From contig WHVD01000041.1 of assembly GCA_015178975.1 (NCBI GenBank), forward strand, positions 310,001 to 374,000: DNA of 64,000 nt, in the 5' to 3' direction. The DNA is from Hysterangium stoloniferum. Its lineage: Eukaryota > Basidiomycota > Agaricomycetes > Hysterangiales > Hysterangiaceae. Made by a program: the position numbers and the translations under genes. The first letter of the stretch is position 1. Every line of letters starts with the position of its first letter. This document shows positions 48,669 to 59,000 of the stretch, one piece after another. A model generated the notes under the pieces. That model was not told the DNA's origin. It saw nothing but the letters and a program-made list of their open reading frames with translations, and made no database searches.

Positions 48669-48884
48669 TGTAATCCTGGTGCCCCCAGTCTTACGCACGG
48701 ACCCTTTAGTTTTACGTGATTACATAATCACCGTGTTTTACGGTATAAGTAGCCGGGAAGTTTTCAGGACCTTAGATCTTACCGTACGCTGCACTTGCCT
48801 GTATCTTGTTCTGCTCTGGACAATACACCGTGGTCCTGTCAACTTGTGTGACCGCCAGTGATCCCAATTGACGACGGGATTACA
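48669..48884 (+). repeat. TRIM 5' LTR
   Basis: 216 bp. Contains a TATA-like ggtataagtagcc at about 48740-48752 and the palindrome gtgattacataatcac just before it, which could form the promoter of the element. Confidence 0.9.
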
Positions 48885-49109
48885 CTTTTTTTTTGACACC
48901 GGCCATTTGTTATTTCTCATCCAGCACTTCGTTGTGTTTGGCCCTCCAGACCCTTGGCTCTTTCATTCCACTGGCTCTCATTCACTCCTTCCAAAAGAAA
49001 CCGACTTCTTACCTTCCTGGTCGAACCCGATCTGCATCACCACCGTTCACTCGTCAGACCACTCGCTCACATTCCCTAGGGTTCCACACTCCCTTGTCCC
49101 GTACACGCC

Positions 49110-49490
49110 TTGCAACCTCGCGTATACATGCCGCCGCACACCCTTGCAAGTGCTCCCCGTGCAAATACGCACCGCCGCACACCGCCGCACCCTCGCACGC
49201 GCACACATCCGCGTTGCTGCACCGTTGCGCACCCTGCACACGTACGCACACCCGCACACCCGCACACATCCGCGTCGCCGCACCGCTGCGCACCCTGCAC
49301 ACGTACGCGCACGCACGCCGCCGCACCGTCGTCGAGTGCCCTCACACGTACGCGCGCATGCACACACATCCACGCCGTCGCACACCCTTGCACACTGCAC
49401 ACGTACGCGCGCACGCACACCCATCCACGCTGCCGCGCACCCTTGCACACTGCACACGTACGGGCGCCCCCGCATGCCCCGCACCGTAGT
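49110..49490 (+). repeat. C/A/CpG-rich low-complexity core of the TRIM element
   Basis: Degenerate repeats built on cacacgtacgc, cgccgcacc and ccttgcaca. All three frames on both strands stay open for 90-220 codons because the composition lacks stops, so these frames are not evidence for a protein. Confidence 0.75.
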
Positions 49491-49724
49491 CGAGCACCTG
49501 CATTTTGGAGAAATGTTTTATGTGAATAATTGACGATTAGAAGCCGTTATTTTGGATCCCCTTGTGTTTTTTGTTTGTTTTTTTTAGTGCCGTATCAATT
49601 TCCGTCGCTGCCGTGTGTTTTTTTGGTCGGGATACAGACTCCGCCGCCTGAAGCTCCGCATTAACAAAGGAGGTCCAGCAGGGTTGAATCTGGGGTGGTG
49701 GGTTGGTTTTTGTGTGGGGAGGGG

Positions 49725-49940
49725 TGTAATCCTGGTGCCCCCAGTCTTATGCACCGACCCTTTAGTTTTACGTGATTACATAATCACCGCGTTTTACGGT
49801 ATAAGTAGCCGGGAAGTTTTCAGGACCTTAGATCTTACCGTACGCTGCACTTGCCTGTATCTTGTTCTGCTCTGGACAATACACCGTGGTCCTGTCAACT
49901 TGTGTGACCGCCAGTGATCCCAATTGACGACGGGATTACA
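49725..49940 (+). repeat. TRIM 3' LTR
   Basis: 216 bp; differs from the 5' LTR at three places (cttatgcaccg against cttacgcacgg, and caccgcg against caccgtg). Confidence 0.9.
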
Positions 49941-50037
49941 TAAACTCTCCTTGGATATCATGTTGGGATACATTTTAGAGGTATTGCCCAATTCGGCACC
50001 CTCCATGAAGTTCATTGGATGATTGACACTGTTTCAG

Positions 50038-50509
50038 AAATTGAATGCTGACTTTGCATTGGTGCACGACGACGATTTTATACATTTAAATATAACTTCT
50101 GAAGTGAGTTCATAAGCATTCAATGCGCTTTCTAATAACTCGTTTCCTGTTCCAAAGGCCACAGACACTATTCAAGGTTTTGAAAACTCTCTTTATGGAG
50201 TGAGCCCAAAAGTATTTGTGGAAGACGGCAGTACGTCCCTTAGGCTTTGGTCATTAGGTGATTACTCATTTTGATGGTTAAGTTGGTATGCTTGAATCTA
50301 CATACCATGCATATCTATATATTACACCGGAGCCGTCTGTTGACATTGAGGATGTAGGCTATGTTAAAGATGGGTCATGGATAAGACTGTTCAACACTTC
50401 AAAGCCCACAGAAGACTCCTACAATAGTACGCGTCATCCGACATTCCTCCCGTACACACCGATTTCACCCGCGGAGAAGGACAAACGAGATGGAACGAGC
50501 GTAGTGTGA
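50038..50509 (+). CDS. Unknown protein, partial, three exons
   Basis: After a tttcag acceptor the first visible exon reads LNADFALVHDDDFIHLNITS. GTGAGT..AAAG joins it to ATDTIQGFENSLYGVSPKVF, and a second intron (GTACGT..TTAAG) to GMLESTYHAYLYITPEPSVD, then IEDVGYVKDGSWIRLFNTSK and a stop at 50507-50509. All junctions keep the frame. The 5' part is not found; the TRIM element ends about 100 bp upstream and may have separated it. The protein is not recognised. Confidence 0.5.
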
Positions 50510-51320
50510 CGAGTGTCGCACGATCCCTAGCTTGCTGGGAGTAGTTGGGCGTCCAGCTGAGCGTAAGAAGGAATCTCACGCCTGTTTCCCTTTTAGAATT
50601 TTCGTTCACTGACATCTTCACATTCTTGTAAAGTCCATCTAATTATTTTACCTACCCACCCTCGCCCTCAGGTTGATGACGGTAGAAATAAAAGCAAGCA
50701 TCATCTTTAAAATTAATGGAATCGAGTAATATATATAGCGGAATATAAAACGAGAGTTGTAAATATGCACAAGGAAACCCTTCCAGCTTCGTCCATTGCG
50801 AACTGACCCTACCAAGGAGCTGTATGGTTGGGTAGGGGAAGAGCATTAGCTCTTCGGGTATGCTTGGTAAGACTCACCGCTCGGGAGGGCGGGTATTCCT
50901 TGTGCATTTACAACTTTCGCTATTAATAAATTGGTATTCTGACTCAATCGCTATATTATGTGCATTACTCGGAATATTATTTAACCCAATGGGGATGGGT
51001 GGGTGGGCAAAATAATTAGAAAGGTTATAAAGGACTGGTGATATGATAGAGTGAAAAATCTTCAAGAATGTGAGTCGATCGAGTCTTCATAAGAGAACGA
51101 AGGCGTGGGAGTTCATCTTACGCTCGGCTAGGCGTTGGGTGCCGAACTCCCGGCGAGCCAGGGATCGTGAGCCGCGAGTCTTCCCACGCATACGCGGAGA
51201 GCTAACGCTTTCCCACTACCTAACCATACAGCTCCTCGCACAGAGATATTCCGAATCAGACGAAGCTGGATATCTGTATCGTTATATATGCTTTTGCTTA
51301 TACGCCAGGATTTGGTCGGT
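50510..51320. repeat. Rearranged inverted repeat region
   Basis: Two blocks on the left (about 50512-50585, acgatccctagcttgctggg...gagcgtaagaa; and about 50740-50880, ccagcttcgtc...gagctgtatggtt...gttagctct-like) both match the reverse complement of 51105-51275, but in swapped order. That is what two tandem copies of one unit, one inverted and circularly cut, would look like. Function unknown. Confidence 0.5.
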
Positions 51321-51442
51321 GTGACGATAGGAGTCGACCGGCGAGTAGGGAGATTGAGACTGGTACGTTATTGAAAGCTGTGAGACGGATTAAGGGATAT
51401 CCCAGCAGTGAGTAGTTCATATCTGTTGTCTAATAGGTCTAA

Positions 51443-52253
51443 ATGACCTCCCGCAGGCCAATCCATCTATCCACTTCTGAGTGCTCACACTCTCATGAAG
51501 CCGGCGCCTTGAGTGGGATATTCGCCTTCCTCCAGAACCTAGTCTTACAATACTTCCGGTTGGAGAGGCTGTTGCAGGCTTCTCAGGTGGGTAATCTCAT
51601 ATCTGGTTTTTACTCGTCCCCCGAGTTCATCCTTCGCATTATCAGAAGTGGCAACGCACCTCCATGTCTTACACATGACTATTTCTGCCTATTCCTAGAA
51701 TAGAGCATGCCCAATGGACTATCAATGTAATGCCTTCTCTCAATGGCAGACACGCCACCCTTTTAGACAGCCGGTACACCTTTGACGGCACTCCCACCAC
51801 GTCCTCCCGCAAACTCCCACGAAGCAAAAGCGAGAACCTCTTCGAAGGGGGGGATGCACCTTACCAATACGACGCCACGATCCGGTGCATAGACGCCTTC
51901 GACGCAATCTGCACGCATCTATAAAAGAATGTGTCGTGTGCTGACTTTGGGCCCTTGCGCTGTCTAGGCGTGAGCTTTTAAGCAGATCGTTTTACAAACG
52001 GTGCCGTGAGTTTGTGGTAGAGAATGGAATAATCATGGAGTATAAAGCCGGGAATGAGGAGATGGATGCGCGAGTGCGAGCGGACATCGGGAGAGGGCTT
52101 AAGCGGATTGATTTCATGGTCGGGAAGACTAAGTACGTGGATATTTTTCTTGTTGTGTGTTGCAAGCCGTGACTAAGTGTTTCGATCTATAGGTGGAACG
52201 GCCTCCGGCCGTGTGGACCCAACCAATGGACAATCATGCTAGGTGGCACGATG
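51443..52253 (+). CDS. Unknown multi-exon gene
   Basis: Protein-like segments follow one another on the plus strand: MTSRRPIHLSTSECSHSHEA and RLERLLQASQVGNL, then MPSLNGRHATLLDSRYTFDG to CIDAFDAICTHL, then LLSRSFYKRCREFVVENGII with ADIGRGLKRIDFMVGKTK, and after a probable intron (ending tctatag at about 52190) WNGLRPCGPNQWTIMLGGTM and a stop. Intron borders between the first pieces are not fixed. No domain is recognised. It may be decayed. Confidence 0.4.
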
Positions 52254-53008
52254 TAGCGATGAACGCAATGAGACTCCTGGACACTGCACTATTGTGATCA
52301 AACACATTTGGACGGTTCCCTCATAGTTTTCCTGTCACTGTCATTTCGGGCTGGGATTTTATGTTTTATCCTTCCGCTGTTACGCTTGATTGTATCGCTA
52401 TTGGTACCTCCATGAACGCTCTTGATATTGGCTACTTTTCTTCCGCCATTCGGAAGAACTGTAAAGAATAGCGAAAGTTTCCCAATAAAATTCCATCACC
52501 GTGAACTCTTTAGGATATGGTATTCGTTACCGGCTGTGATTGCACACATCTTCCTGGGCAGCTGCCGTTTTCAGTGGTTGTGCCATCCGTTTCGATATAA
52601 ACCCTGATATTCAGACGGGTATTGGAAAGACCACTAGGAAAGGTATCAAAGAAGCTCATCTGGAGGCTACCAATATGACAATGTGGCTTTGCGTAGATAT
52701 AAGATGGGAGACAGAGGGTCAGGTTTTATGGGATGATTGATGGGAAGAAGTAAACACCCTTACGATGGCTACTATCACTGCAGTTCTCAGAGTGATGTGA
52801 ATAAGCTATGGAAGAAGGTACTGCAACTTGGTCTCTGCTTGTCTGAGTAACAGACATCGACCGACAAATTAGTAACAAGACCAGTGAGTAGACTTTGTAT
52901 TGATAATATGATATTAGTAAAGATTCGACGACTAATGCTATGCTGTGGGGCCGGCAACTCACGTTGTGGCATTTCAATGTAATTTAATCTCTATTTTTAA
53001 GCTACACT
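52254..53008. other. Mostly unassigned; holds one arm of an inverted duplicate
   Basis: A 61-codon frame at 52422-52607 is unrecognised. At 52806-52895 the sequence matches the reverse complement of about 54605-54770 (listed separately). Confidence 0.35.
52806..52895 (+). repeat. Short arm of inverted duplicate
   Basis: Contains atggaagaaggtactgcaac, gtctctgcttgtctgag and cgacaaattagtaacaagac, which reappear inverted near 54.6-54.77 kb. This copy lacks an internal ~75-bp stretch present in the other. In the longer copy the frame reads MEEGTAAWPTDQHEAGDFSE, so the source may be a gene. Confidence 0.7.
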
Positions 53009-53013
53009 TCTAC

Positions 53014-53248
53014 TGTAATCCCGTCGTCAATTGGGATCACTGGCGGTCACACAAGTTGACAGGACCACGGTGTATTGTCCAGAGCAGAACAAGATACAGG
53101 CAAGTGCAGCGTACGGTAAGATCTAAGGTCCTGAAAACTTCCCGGCTACTTATACCGTGCAACACGGTGATTATGTAATCACGTGTTGATTGAAACGAGA
53201 ATGTAAAACTAAAGGGTCCGTGCGTAAGACTGGGGCACCAGGATTACA
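53014..53248 (-). mobile_element. Solo LTR of the TRIM family
   Basis: 235 bp in inverted orientation (TGTAATCCCGTCG to CCAGGATTACA), flanked by TCTAC on both sides (53009-53013, 53249-53253). It has an extra ~18-bp segment (gttgattgaaacgagaat) after the central palindrome compared with the two LTRs at 48.7 and 49.7 kb. Confidence 0.9.
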
Positions 53249-53253
53249 TCTAC

Positions 53254-53997
53254 GCCCTATAAGACACCGAAATCCACTCTTGAATATTTCGAACGCCTCA
53301 CAACACTCCGAATTGGCCTCCCTATGCATATCCTTAAGGTGGACGATTTTGATTCAGCCGCATCTGAAATTGCTCACATCCTGCATGACAGTATTCCCAA
53401 TGGCACCATCCAGCACTTAGAATTGCATGATCCGAACCCCGTGTGATGAGTGGTTTTTTTTCCAATTTACGGACTCTGGTTCTGAAACGGCTGTTGTGGT
53501 GTGACTTGTGCAATACTGTGCGGATGCCCTGGTTCAAGAATCATCCACGGCGGATTATTTATAATGGTGGAGAAGGATTGCCGGTAAGTAAGCACTTAGC
53601 GATATTTTCCAATACTTTTCTATTCCTTATCGTTATATACAAAAAGATATGCTCGAGTTCCAGCTCCCACGAAATTTCTGAATACCGTTCAGATATCAGT
53701 TGGGTGCCACCCGCTTCACTTGAATATGGTGATCTATTTATGGCGTCATATCATGAAGCAGGGGACGATATTGCAAGTCACCGGGTAAACTTCATCTCCT
53801 CTGGCCGTGTAAGCTCAGAGTATGCTGTGCATACTCTCTCCACCGCAAACCACAGTATATCTATCTCATCGAGAAATGATCTTCCTTTACCTGTGACCCC
53901 TATTCGCCCGATATCTACGAAAGGGAAACTTTTGGGATGGAGTAGTGAATGTGGATCTTGCCTCTCCCAACTCCTCCAAGATCTCATTTTGCAGAGT
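53254..53997 (+). other. Unassigned protein-like exons
   Basis: A plus-strand stretch reads LEYFERLTTLRIGLPMHILK, then VDDFDSAASEIAHILHDSIP and NGTIQHLELHDPNPV before a stop at about 53446, a pattern like a leucine-rich repeat strand of fungal F-box proteins. A 186-codon frame (53443-54003) follows but has no clear domain. The minus strand also has frames. Too broken to call a gene. Confidence 0.3.
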
Positions 53998-54002
53998 ACA
54001 TA

Positions 54003-54232
54003 GATGACAAGACGAAAAGCTGATGCGTAGCGCATAGCTTCGAAAATATGGCAGCAGAACTTGAACTCAAACGCACATCGTCCTTGCGTAAAGTAGAGTG
54101 GGAGCTGTTGAAGGTGTCAACGAGAATCCCGGGTGGGACGAGTGGGAGTTTATGCTATGACTCGTTCCGACGAATAGTTAGACCGGTATGGTTACTTTCG
54201 CAAGGCTGCAGAATACTTGTTTTTTGACGCTG
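54003..54232 (+). repeat. Duplicated segment, copy 2
   Basis: Direct-orientation partner of 46446-46692 (see there). It continues into a 78-codon frame (54217-54453) unlike the sequence after copy 1. Confidence 0.8.
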
Positions 54233-54604
54233 TACACTCCAGCATATTTCGCCTCAAAATCAGACATGATTACAAACGGTCTTTGGATAACGAGTCTTAT
54301 AAAAAAATCAAATGTCAGAGAGCCCTCTTCAGCAAATCAAGAGTAGCACATCTTTTGTACATGGTATCCGAAGGCGAGACATTGGTGTCGAGATGCCTCC
54401 AGCACCATCCAAAAGTGAGAGTAGTAGTTTGGGCACGAAGACACGCTTTTTAATTATTTAGCATTGTCGTGACTCTTGAAGACATGTCCAGGATGTGCTT
54501 CTGTATAACAGCAAACCCCTACCCTCCGTAACGACTCTGGTTTCGAACTAAAGGCTGACTTTATGTATATCGTCGCTTCTGCAGTTTGGAGACACTTGTT
54601 TTTC

Positions 54605-54770
54605 AAAGTCTACTCACTGGTCCTGTTACTAATTTGTCGGTGTCTATTGCTCAGATAAGCAGAGACCTCAGGTTCCTGCCTACTAATACTCACTAAAGCC
54701 TCGGAAAAGTCCCCAGCTTCATGCTGGTCGGTTGGCCAAGCTGCAGTACCTTCTTCCATAGCTTATTCAA
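54605..54770 (-). repeat. Long arm of inverted duplicate
   Basis: On the minus strand it reads MEEGTAAWPTDQHEAGDFSE, ALVSISRQEPEVSAYLSNRH, RQISNRTSE. Partner of 52806-52895. The protein-like content suggests duplication of part of a host gene. Confidence 0.65.
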
Positions 54771-55242
54771 TCTTTAGCAGTGCCTTGTGTTTGTACCTGG
54801 GTGAATTTGTAGACAGCACATCCATTTGTATTATACTTTCCATAGTCTTAATCCATCGGTTTCCGGATTCCTCCTTTGTGGGAATTAGGGGGCCCCCTCC
54901 TTGCTTGTCTGAGTCTTCAACTCACACCTCAATTTCCAAATAGCATAGGCATTAGGAATAGCATTTTTTCCGCTTATCCGGGACAAATATCGATTTGCAA
55001 GAGTACTGCCCATTAAATAGGATTACATCTCTCTAGCCTGCTTTGGCTCTTTTCAAGAACTCCTAATGATGGTGGAATGGCCGTACTCTGGAGGAAATAT
55101 GACCATACCAGATTAATACCACTCTTCGACTTCGCCCCAATTCACATTTGCTGCAGAGCCGTCTCTAGCCACTGGCATGTGATGGTGAGGTACAGGTTGA
55201 ACAACAATACATAAAACTTCTAGAACATCTGATGTTCATACA
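54771..55242. other. No gene recognised
   Basis: CpG-poor sequence leading up to a truncated LTR-B. Confidence 0.3.
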
Positions 55243-55979
55243 GATGTCAGCTTATAGGCTGCACCCTCATGAGATCATGTCGTCCAATTTCAGATGGGCA
55301 GACGGGAATCCCGGGGAGTCCAGGAGTAGTTGGTGGGTTGTGAGGTTGGAGGGTCGACTGCGGGAAACCCATGGAAGTCGAGGGGTCAGGTGGAGATGAG
55401 TTGGAGGTTGAGTGATAGATAGGTTGGAGCCTGTTGGCCCTGACAAGGTAAATCGTGGTGTGTTTCAAAGAGGAGATTAGAGCAGAAAATGTACTGAGAT
55501 TACTAGGGAGAATCTAAGCTGATTTTCTGACTGGATTGTATGTACAACATCTGCCAGACTATATAGACTGTGGAATGTATGTATGTCATACCAAATCCAG
55601 TAATAATGAAATCCAAACTAGTAAACATGAAATGAGATAAGTAAACACCAAATTTGGTGTTAGGAATGGGATGGAGCAGACCGGAGTCCGAATTGTGACA
55701 GGTTGTTAGACCATAATGGGAATGGGGCTCAGTTAGAGAGCTGTTGGGTTTTCCAAGAGGAGTCCAGTGACTGGTGTGTGGGACAGGGTCAGAGATAGAC
55801 AGGTGTGGGTCCCAGCAGGTATTCTGGTGACTGATACATGAAGTGACGGAGGTCAAGCATGGACAGGTCTGACATCTGGAGTCTGGCAGGTATTCTGGTA
55901 AACTGATGACTGGTGCATGTAGGGTGTGGGGTGCATATAAGTTAGTGCCTGGAGTCTGGCAGGTTTTCCAGTTGAAACA
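55243..55979 (-). mobile_element. LTR-B, copy 3 (inverted, 3' end missing)
   Basis: Reads TGTTTCAACTGG on the minus strand from 55979 and aligns with the other LTR-B copies as far as the shared cttataggctgcaccctcat block at 55248. The last ~75 bp of the LTR are missing, so no target duplication can be tested. CpG-depleted. Confidence 0.85.
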
Positions 55980-56122
55980 ACTGTCACACTTGGTTTACCA
56001 TGTGAAGTGTGTATCCTATCTTAAGTTGAAATATTATTTGGATAGGTGATGGCCTTTGATGAGGGTAGGACCAATTTTGTGAGTTCCAACCTCAAAGGCT
56101 CCCATAACACACTTTGGAGTGC

Positions 56123-57269
56123 TGTTACAACCAGAAAACCTGCCAGACTCTGGGCACTAACTTATATGCACCCCCTACACATACCAGTTATCTGTTTACC
56201 GGAATACCCACTGGACTCCAGACATCAGACCTGTCCATGCTTGACCTTCATCACCCCATATATCAGTCACCAGAATACCTGCTGGAACCGCACCTGTCTA
56301 TCTCCGACCCTGTCCCATGTACCAGTCACCAGACCCCACTTGGAAAAACTGAGCCCCATTCCTATTATGGTCAAATGACCTATCACATTTCAGACTCCAC
56401 TCCTGCCCCATTTCCATTATGGTCTAACGACCTGTCACATTTTGGACTTTACTCCACTCTGTTCCGTTCCTAACACCAAGTTTGTTTACTTATCTCATTT
56501 CATGATTACTAGTTTGGATTTCATTATTACCAGATTTGGTATGTTATTCATTCCACAGTCTATATAGTCTGGCAGATGTTATACATACATACATACAATC
56601 CAGTCAGAAAATCAGCTTAGATTCTCCCCAGCAATCTCAATACATTTTCCACTCTAATCTCCTCTTTGAAACACACCGCTATTTACCTCATCGGGGTCCA
56701 CAGGCTCCGACCTATGTATCTATCACACAACCTCCAACTCATTGTAAGGGCGACTCTCTAGACTGCACTACTCACACTATGACTGAGTTGGGGTACTAGC
56801 AGAGGAAATCCGAAGTGAGTTTATACCTGTCTAAATACATACATGTAGAATACAATATTACTTACCTAGCAGAGGAAATCCAAAGAGAAAAGTCTAAGGA
56901 ATCCTCAGCTAGTGGGTGACTAACTAAAGGTACAGTGGAGTTTGAAAATGTGATAACAACAAGGTGCCTCCTTCAGTCTTTACTTATGAAACTATATTAA
57001 GGAGAGTCAGAAGTGAAATTGGAAAACTTAATATTGTCCCCTGACACTCATCTCCACCTGACCCCTCAACTTCTGTGGGATTCCCACAGTCAACCCTCTG
57101 ACCACAACCTGCCAACTACCTGGACTCCCCAGGATTCCCATCCACCCATCTGAAATTGGATGACATGATCTCATGAGGGCACAGCCTATAAGCTGAAGCC
57201 AAGTCCTACCAGCTTTCCCACAAGTTTCTCCAGAAACCCTCTGATAAGCTCTATGCACAACTCTTATCA
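56123..57269 (+). mobile_element. Solo LTR-B, copy 4 (holds LTR-F)
   Basis: From TGTTACAACCAG to CTTATCA, flanked by AGTGC (56118-56122 and 57270-57274). A 304-bp insertion (56743-57046) splits it. Confidence 0.88.
56743..57046 (+). mobile_element. LTR-F-like insertion in LTR-B copy 4
   Basis: 304 bp from TGTAAGGGCGAC to CCCTGACA, with target duplication CTCAT (56738-56742, 57047-57051). TG..CA ends and a 5-bp duplication fit a solo LTR of another family. An 18-bp stretch agcagaggaaatccaaag/ccgaag occurs twice inside. No other copy seen in the window. Confidence 0.8.
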
Positions 57270-57363
57270 AGTGCCTATTGTGACATAGGATATCATTGTC
57301 ATCATTACAACTTTTAGGAAGTTGCCAAGTTTCATTGGATAGAGATGGGAGAAAGAAGAGTAT

Positions 57364-58183
57364 TGTTACGACCGAACAATCCCACTGGACTCCAGGCACT
57401 AACCCGTACGCCCCCACATGCTACAAGCACCAATCGTCTGTTTATAGGATTTCCCGCCCGGACTCCGTTATGTCAAGACTCGTTACGTTCGACCTCATTA
57501 CGATACATATCAGTCACCGGACTTCCCCCGGACTCCGTCTCTGTCTATGTCCGTCTTCGTCCCACGCATCAGTCACTGGTCCCCGCTTAGAATCCTGTCA
57601 CCGCTCTAATCGAGCCCCGTTCCCGTTTTAGTCAAATGACCTGTCACGATTTAGGACTCCGCTCCCGCTCCATTTCCCGTTATGGGTTATGCTTTGTCAC
57701 GATTCGGACTCCGCTCCATTCCGTTCCGTTCCTAACACCAATTTGGTGTTTACTATTCCCGTTTCATGTTTTGTTAGTTTTCGTTTCGTTATTACTGGAT
57801 TTGGTATGTCATGCATTCCACGGTCTATATAAACTGGCAGATGTTGTACATACAATCCAGTCAGAAAATTAGCTTAGATTCCCCCCAGTAATCTAATAAT
57901 ATTTTCCACTCTAAAACCTTGCTCTATTCACATCGCTCGCACTAGTCGGAGCCCACGGGCTCCGGCGCATCCATCTCTCTCAACCAACTCGACTCACGAC
58001 TCATGACCCTCGACTTACGACCTACGACCCACGAACCCTGCCCGGACTCCCCGGGATCCCCGTCCGTCCGTTTGAAATTGGACAACACGATCTAGCGAGG
58101 GCGCAGCCTATAAGCTGAAGCCAAGTCCTACCGGATATCCCGCGGGTTTCTCCGGAAACCCGGCCTGTGTGTGTATCCTAACA
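57364..58183 (+). mobile_element. Solo LTR-B, copy 5 (youngest)
   Basis: 820 bp from TGTTACGACCG to CCTAACA, flanked by AGTAT (57359-57363, 58184-58188). It is rich in CpG at places where copies 1-4 have TpG or CpA, so it is likely the most recent copy. Confidence 0.92.
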
Positions 58184-58452
58184 AGTATAGAAACTACCCA
58201 TTTATTACATTTAAAATTAAATAAAAATGTAGAGTTAAGAAGTAAGAGAAATGAACAGATAATTTGACAGGAAAAGGTTGACCTAAAGAATAAAAATAAA
58301 AAACTACAATTAGCCACACAAGTTCAACATATGACTTTCAGAACTGCATGAAAACAATTTAACCACCAGATTGTTGAATAAGCAATGGTTGACCTGGATA
58401 AATTAATATCTTACTGATGACTAACCCTGGTTCTTAATAGAACTACTCTTAA

Positions 58453-58529
58453 TGGCCTGATAACTCAGGGGTTAAGAGCACTAGACATCTAATCCATAGT
58501 GGTTGCTGGTTCAATTCCAGCTCAGGTCA
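58453..58529 (+). tRNA. tRNA-Arg-like sequence, probably SINE head or pseudo-tRNA
   Basis: 77 nt with a seven-pair acceptor stem (TGGCCTG with CAGGTCA), an A-box-like TAACTCAGGGGTTAAGAGC and a perfect B box GGTTCAATTCC. The anticodon loop reads CATCTAA, which would give anticodon TCT, but position 33 is A instead of the universal T, and the D and anticodon stems have mismatches. These defects argue against a working tRNA and for a Pol III-derived SINE head or pseudogene. The next ~150 bp carry no obvious A-tail. Confidence 0.55.
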
Positions 58530-59000
58530 ATACTTTTCACCCTATTATGTAATCTAACACAGACAACAGAACCTCATGGTCAAAAATCTCCCATCCTATA
58601 TGTTGGTGTAACTGAACCGGACTTAAACCACTTAGACTTCCTCCATCATAGTCTCCTCCCTCTCAAACGTGCTTTGAGTTTAACTAATAGCGACCATGTA
58701 TAGGAGCGAATCGGTCGTGACAAGCAGCAGATTAGGACACATAGCAAAAGAAATACAGATGTTCACTTCGAGGATGTAGTACTGTCGACCGAGTCAGAAA
58801 CTACTCGGAGCGTATAAGTCATCATTCGCAAAATGTCAGTTCATGAGGAACAGGTTTAATTTGAGGGAAGGGACCCTTGCCAAGAAATGGGATCCATGAA
58901 CGCACAAGGCGTCCGCAATAAGTATTCAGAACTCGTACTACTGAGAGTAATGGGCTTTGTCACATTAATATTACATACTTGGCACTTGTCGTTGTTACTT
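58530..59000. other. No gene seen
   Basis: Possible body of the tRNA-derived repeat up to about 58700, then unique sequence. The minus-strand gene ends at 59001. Confidence 0.35.

Larger units (their letters stand above)
48669..49940 (+). mobile_element. TRIM-type mini-retrotransposon, apparently complete
   Basis: Two direct 216-bp LTRs (48669-48884 and 49725-49940) enclose 840 bp. The target duplication TAAAC is present at 48664-48668 and 49941-49945. Each LTR starts TGTAATCC and ends GGATTACA. The sequence tgtggggagggg directly before the 3' LTR is a good polypurine tract. The LTRs differ at three positions that I could see. There is no gag or pol domain inside, so it is a non-autonomous terminal-repeat retrotransposon in miniature. 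The primer-binding site after the 5' LTR (starting ctttttttttgacaccgg) is not obvious. Confidence 0.9.

Noticed and set aside
48868..49533. Long open frames of up to 221 codons on both strands
   Set aside because: They lie in the stop-poor CA/CG-rich core of the TRIM element and are open in several frames at once. The residue content (His, Thr, Arg, Pro runs) is low-complexity.
53443..54003. 186-codon plus-strand frame as a gene
   Set aside because: No recognised domain, no clear start, an open frame is also present on the opposite strand, and the codons look like chance composition. Left as unassigned.
56123..58183. A full-length element bounded by LTR-B copies 4 and 5
   Set aside because: Each copy has its own duplication (AGTGC and AGTAT) and only about 90 bp separate them.
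58453..58529. A functional tRNA-Arg(TCT)
   Set aside because: Position 33 is A, and the D and anticodon stems contain mismatches, so a SINE head or pseudo-tRNA is more likely.
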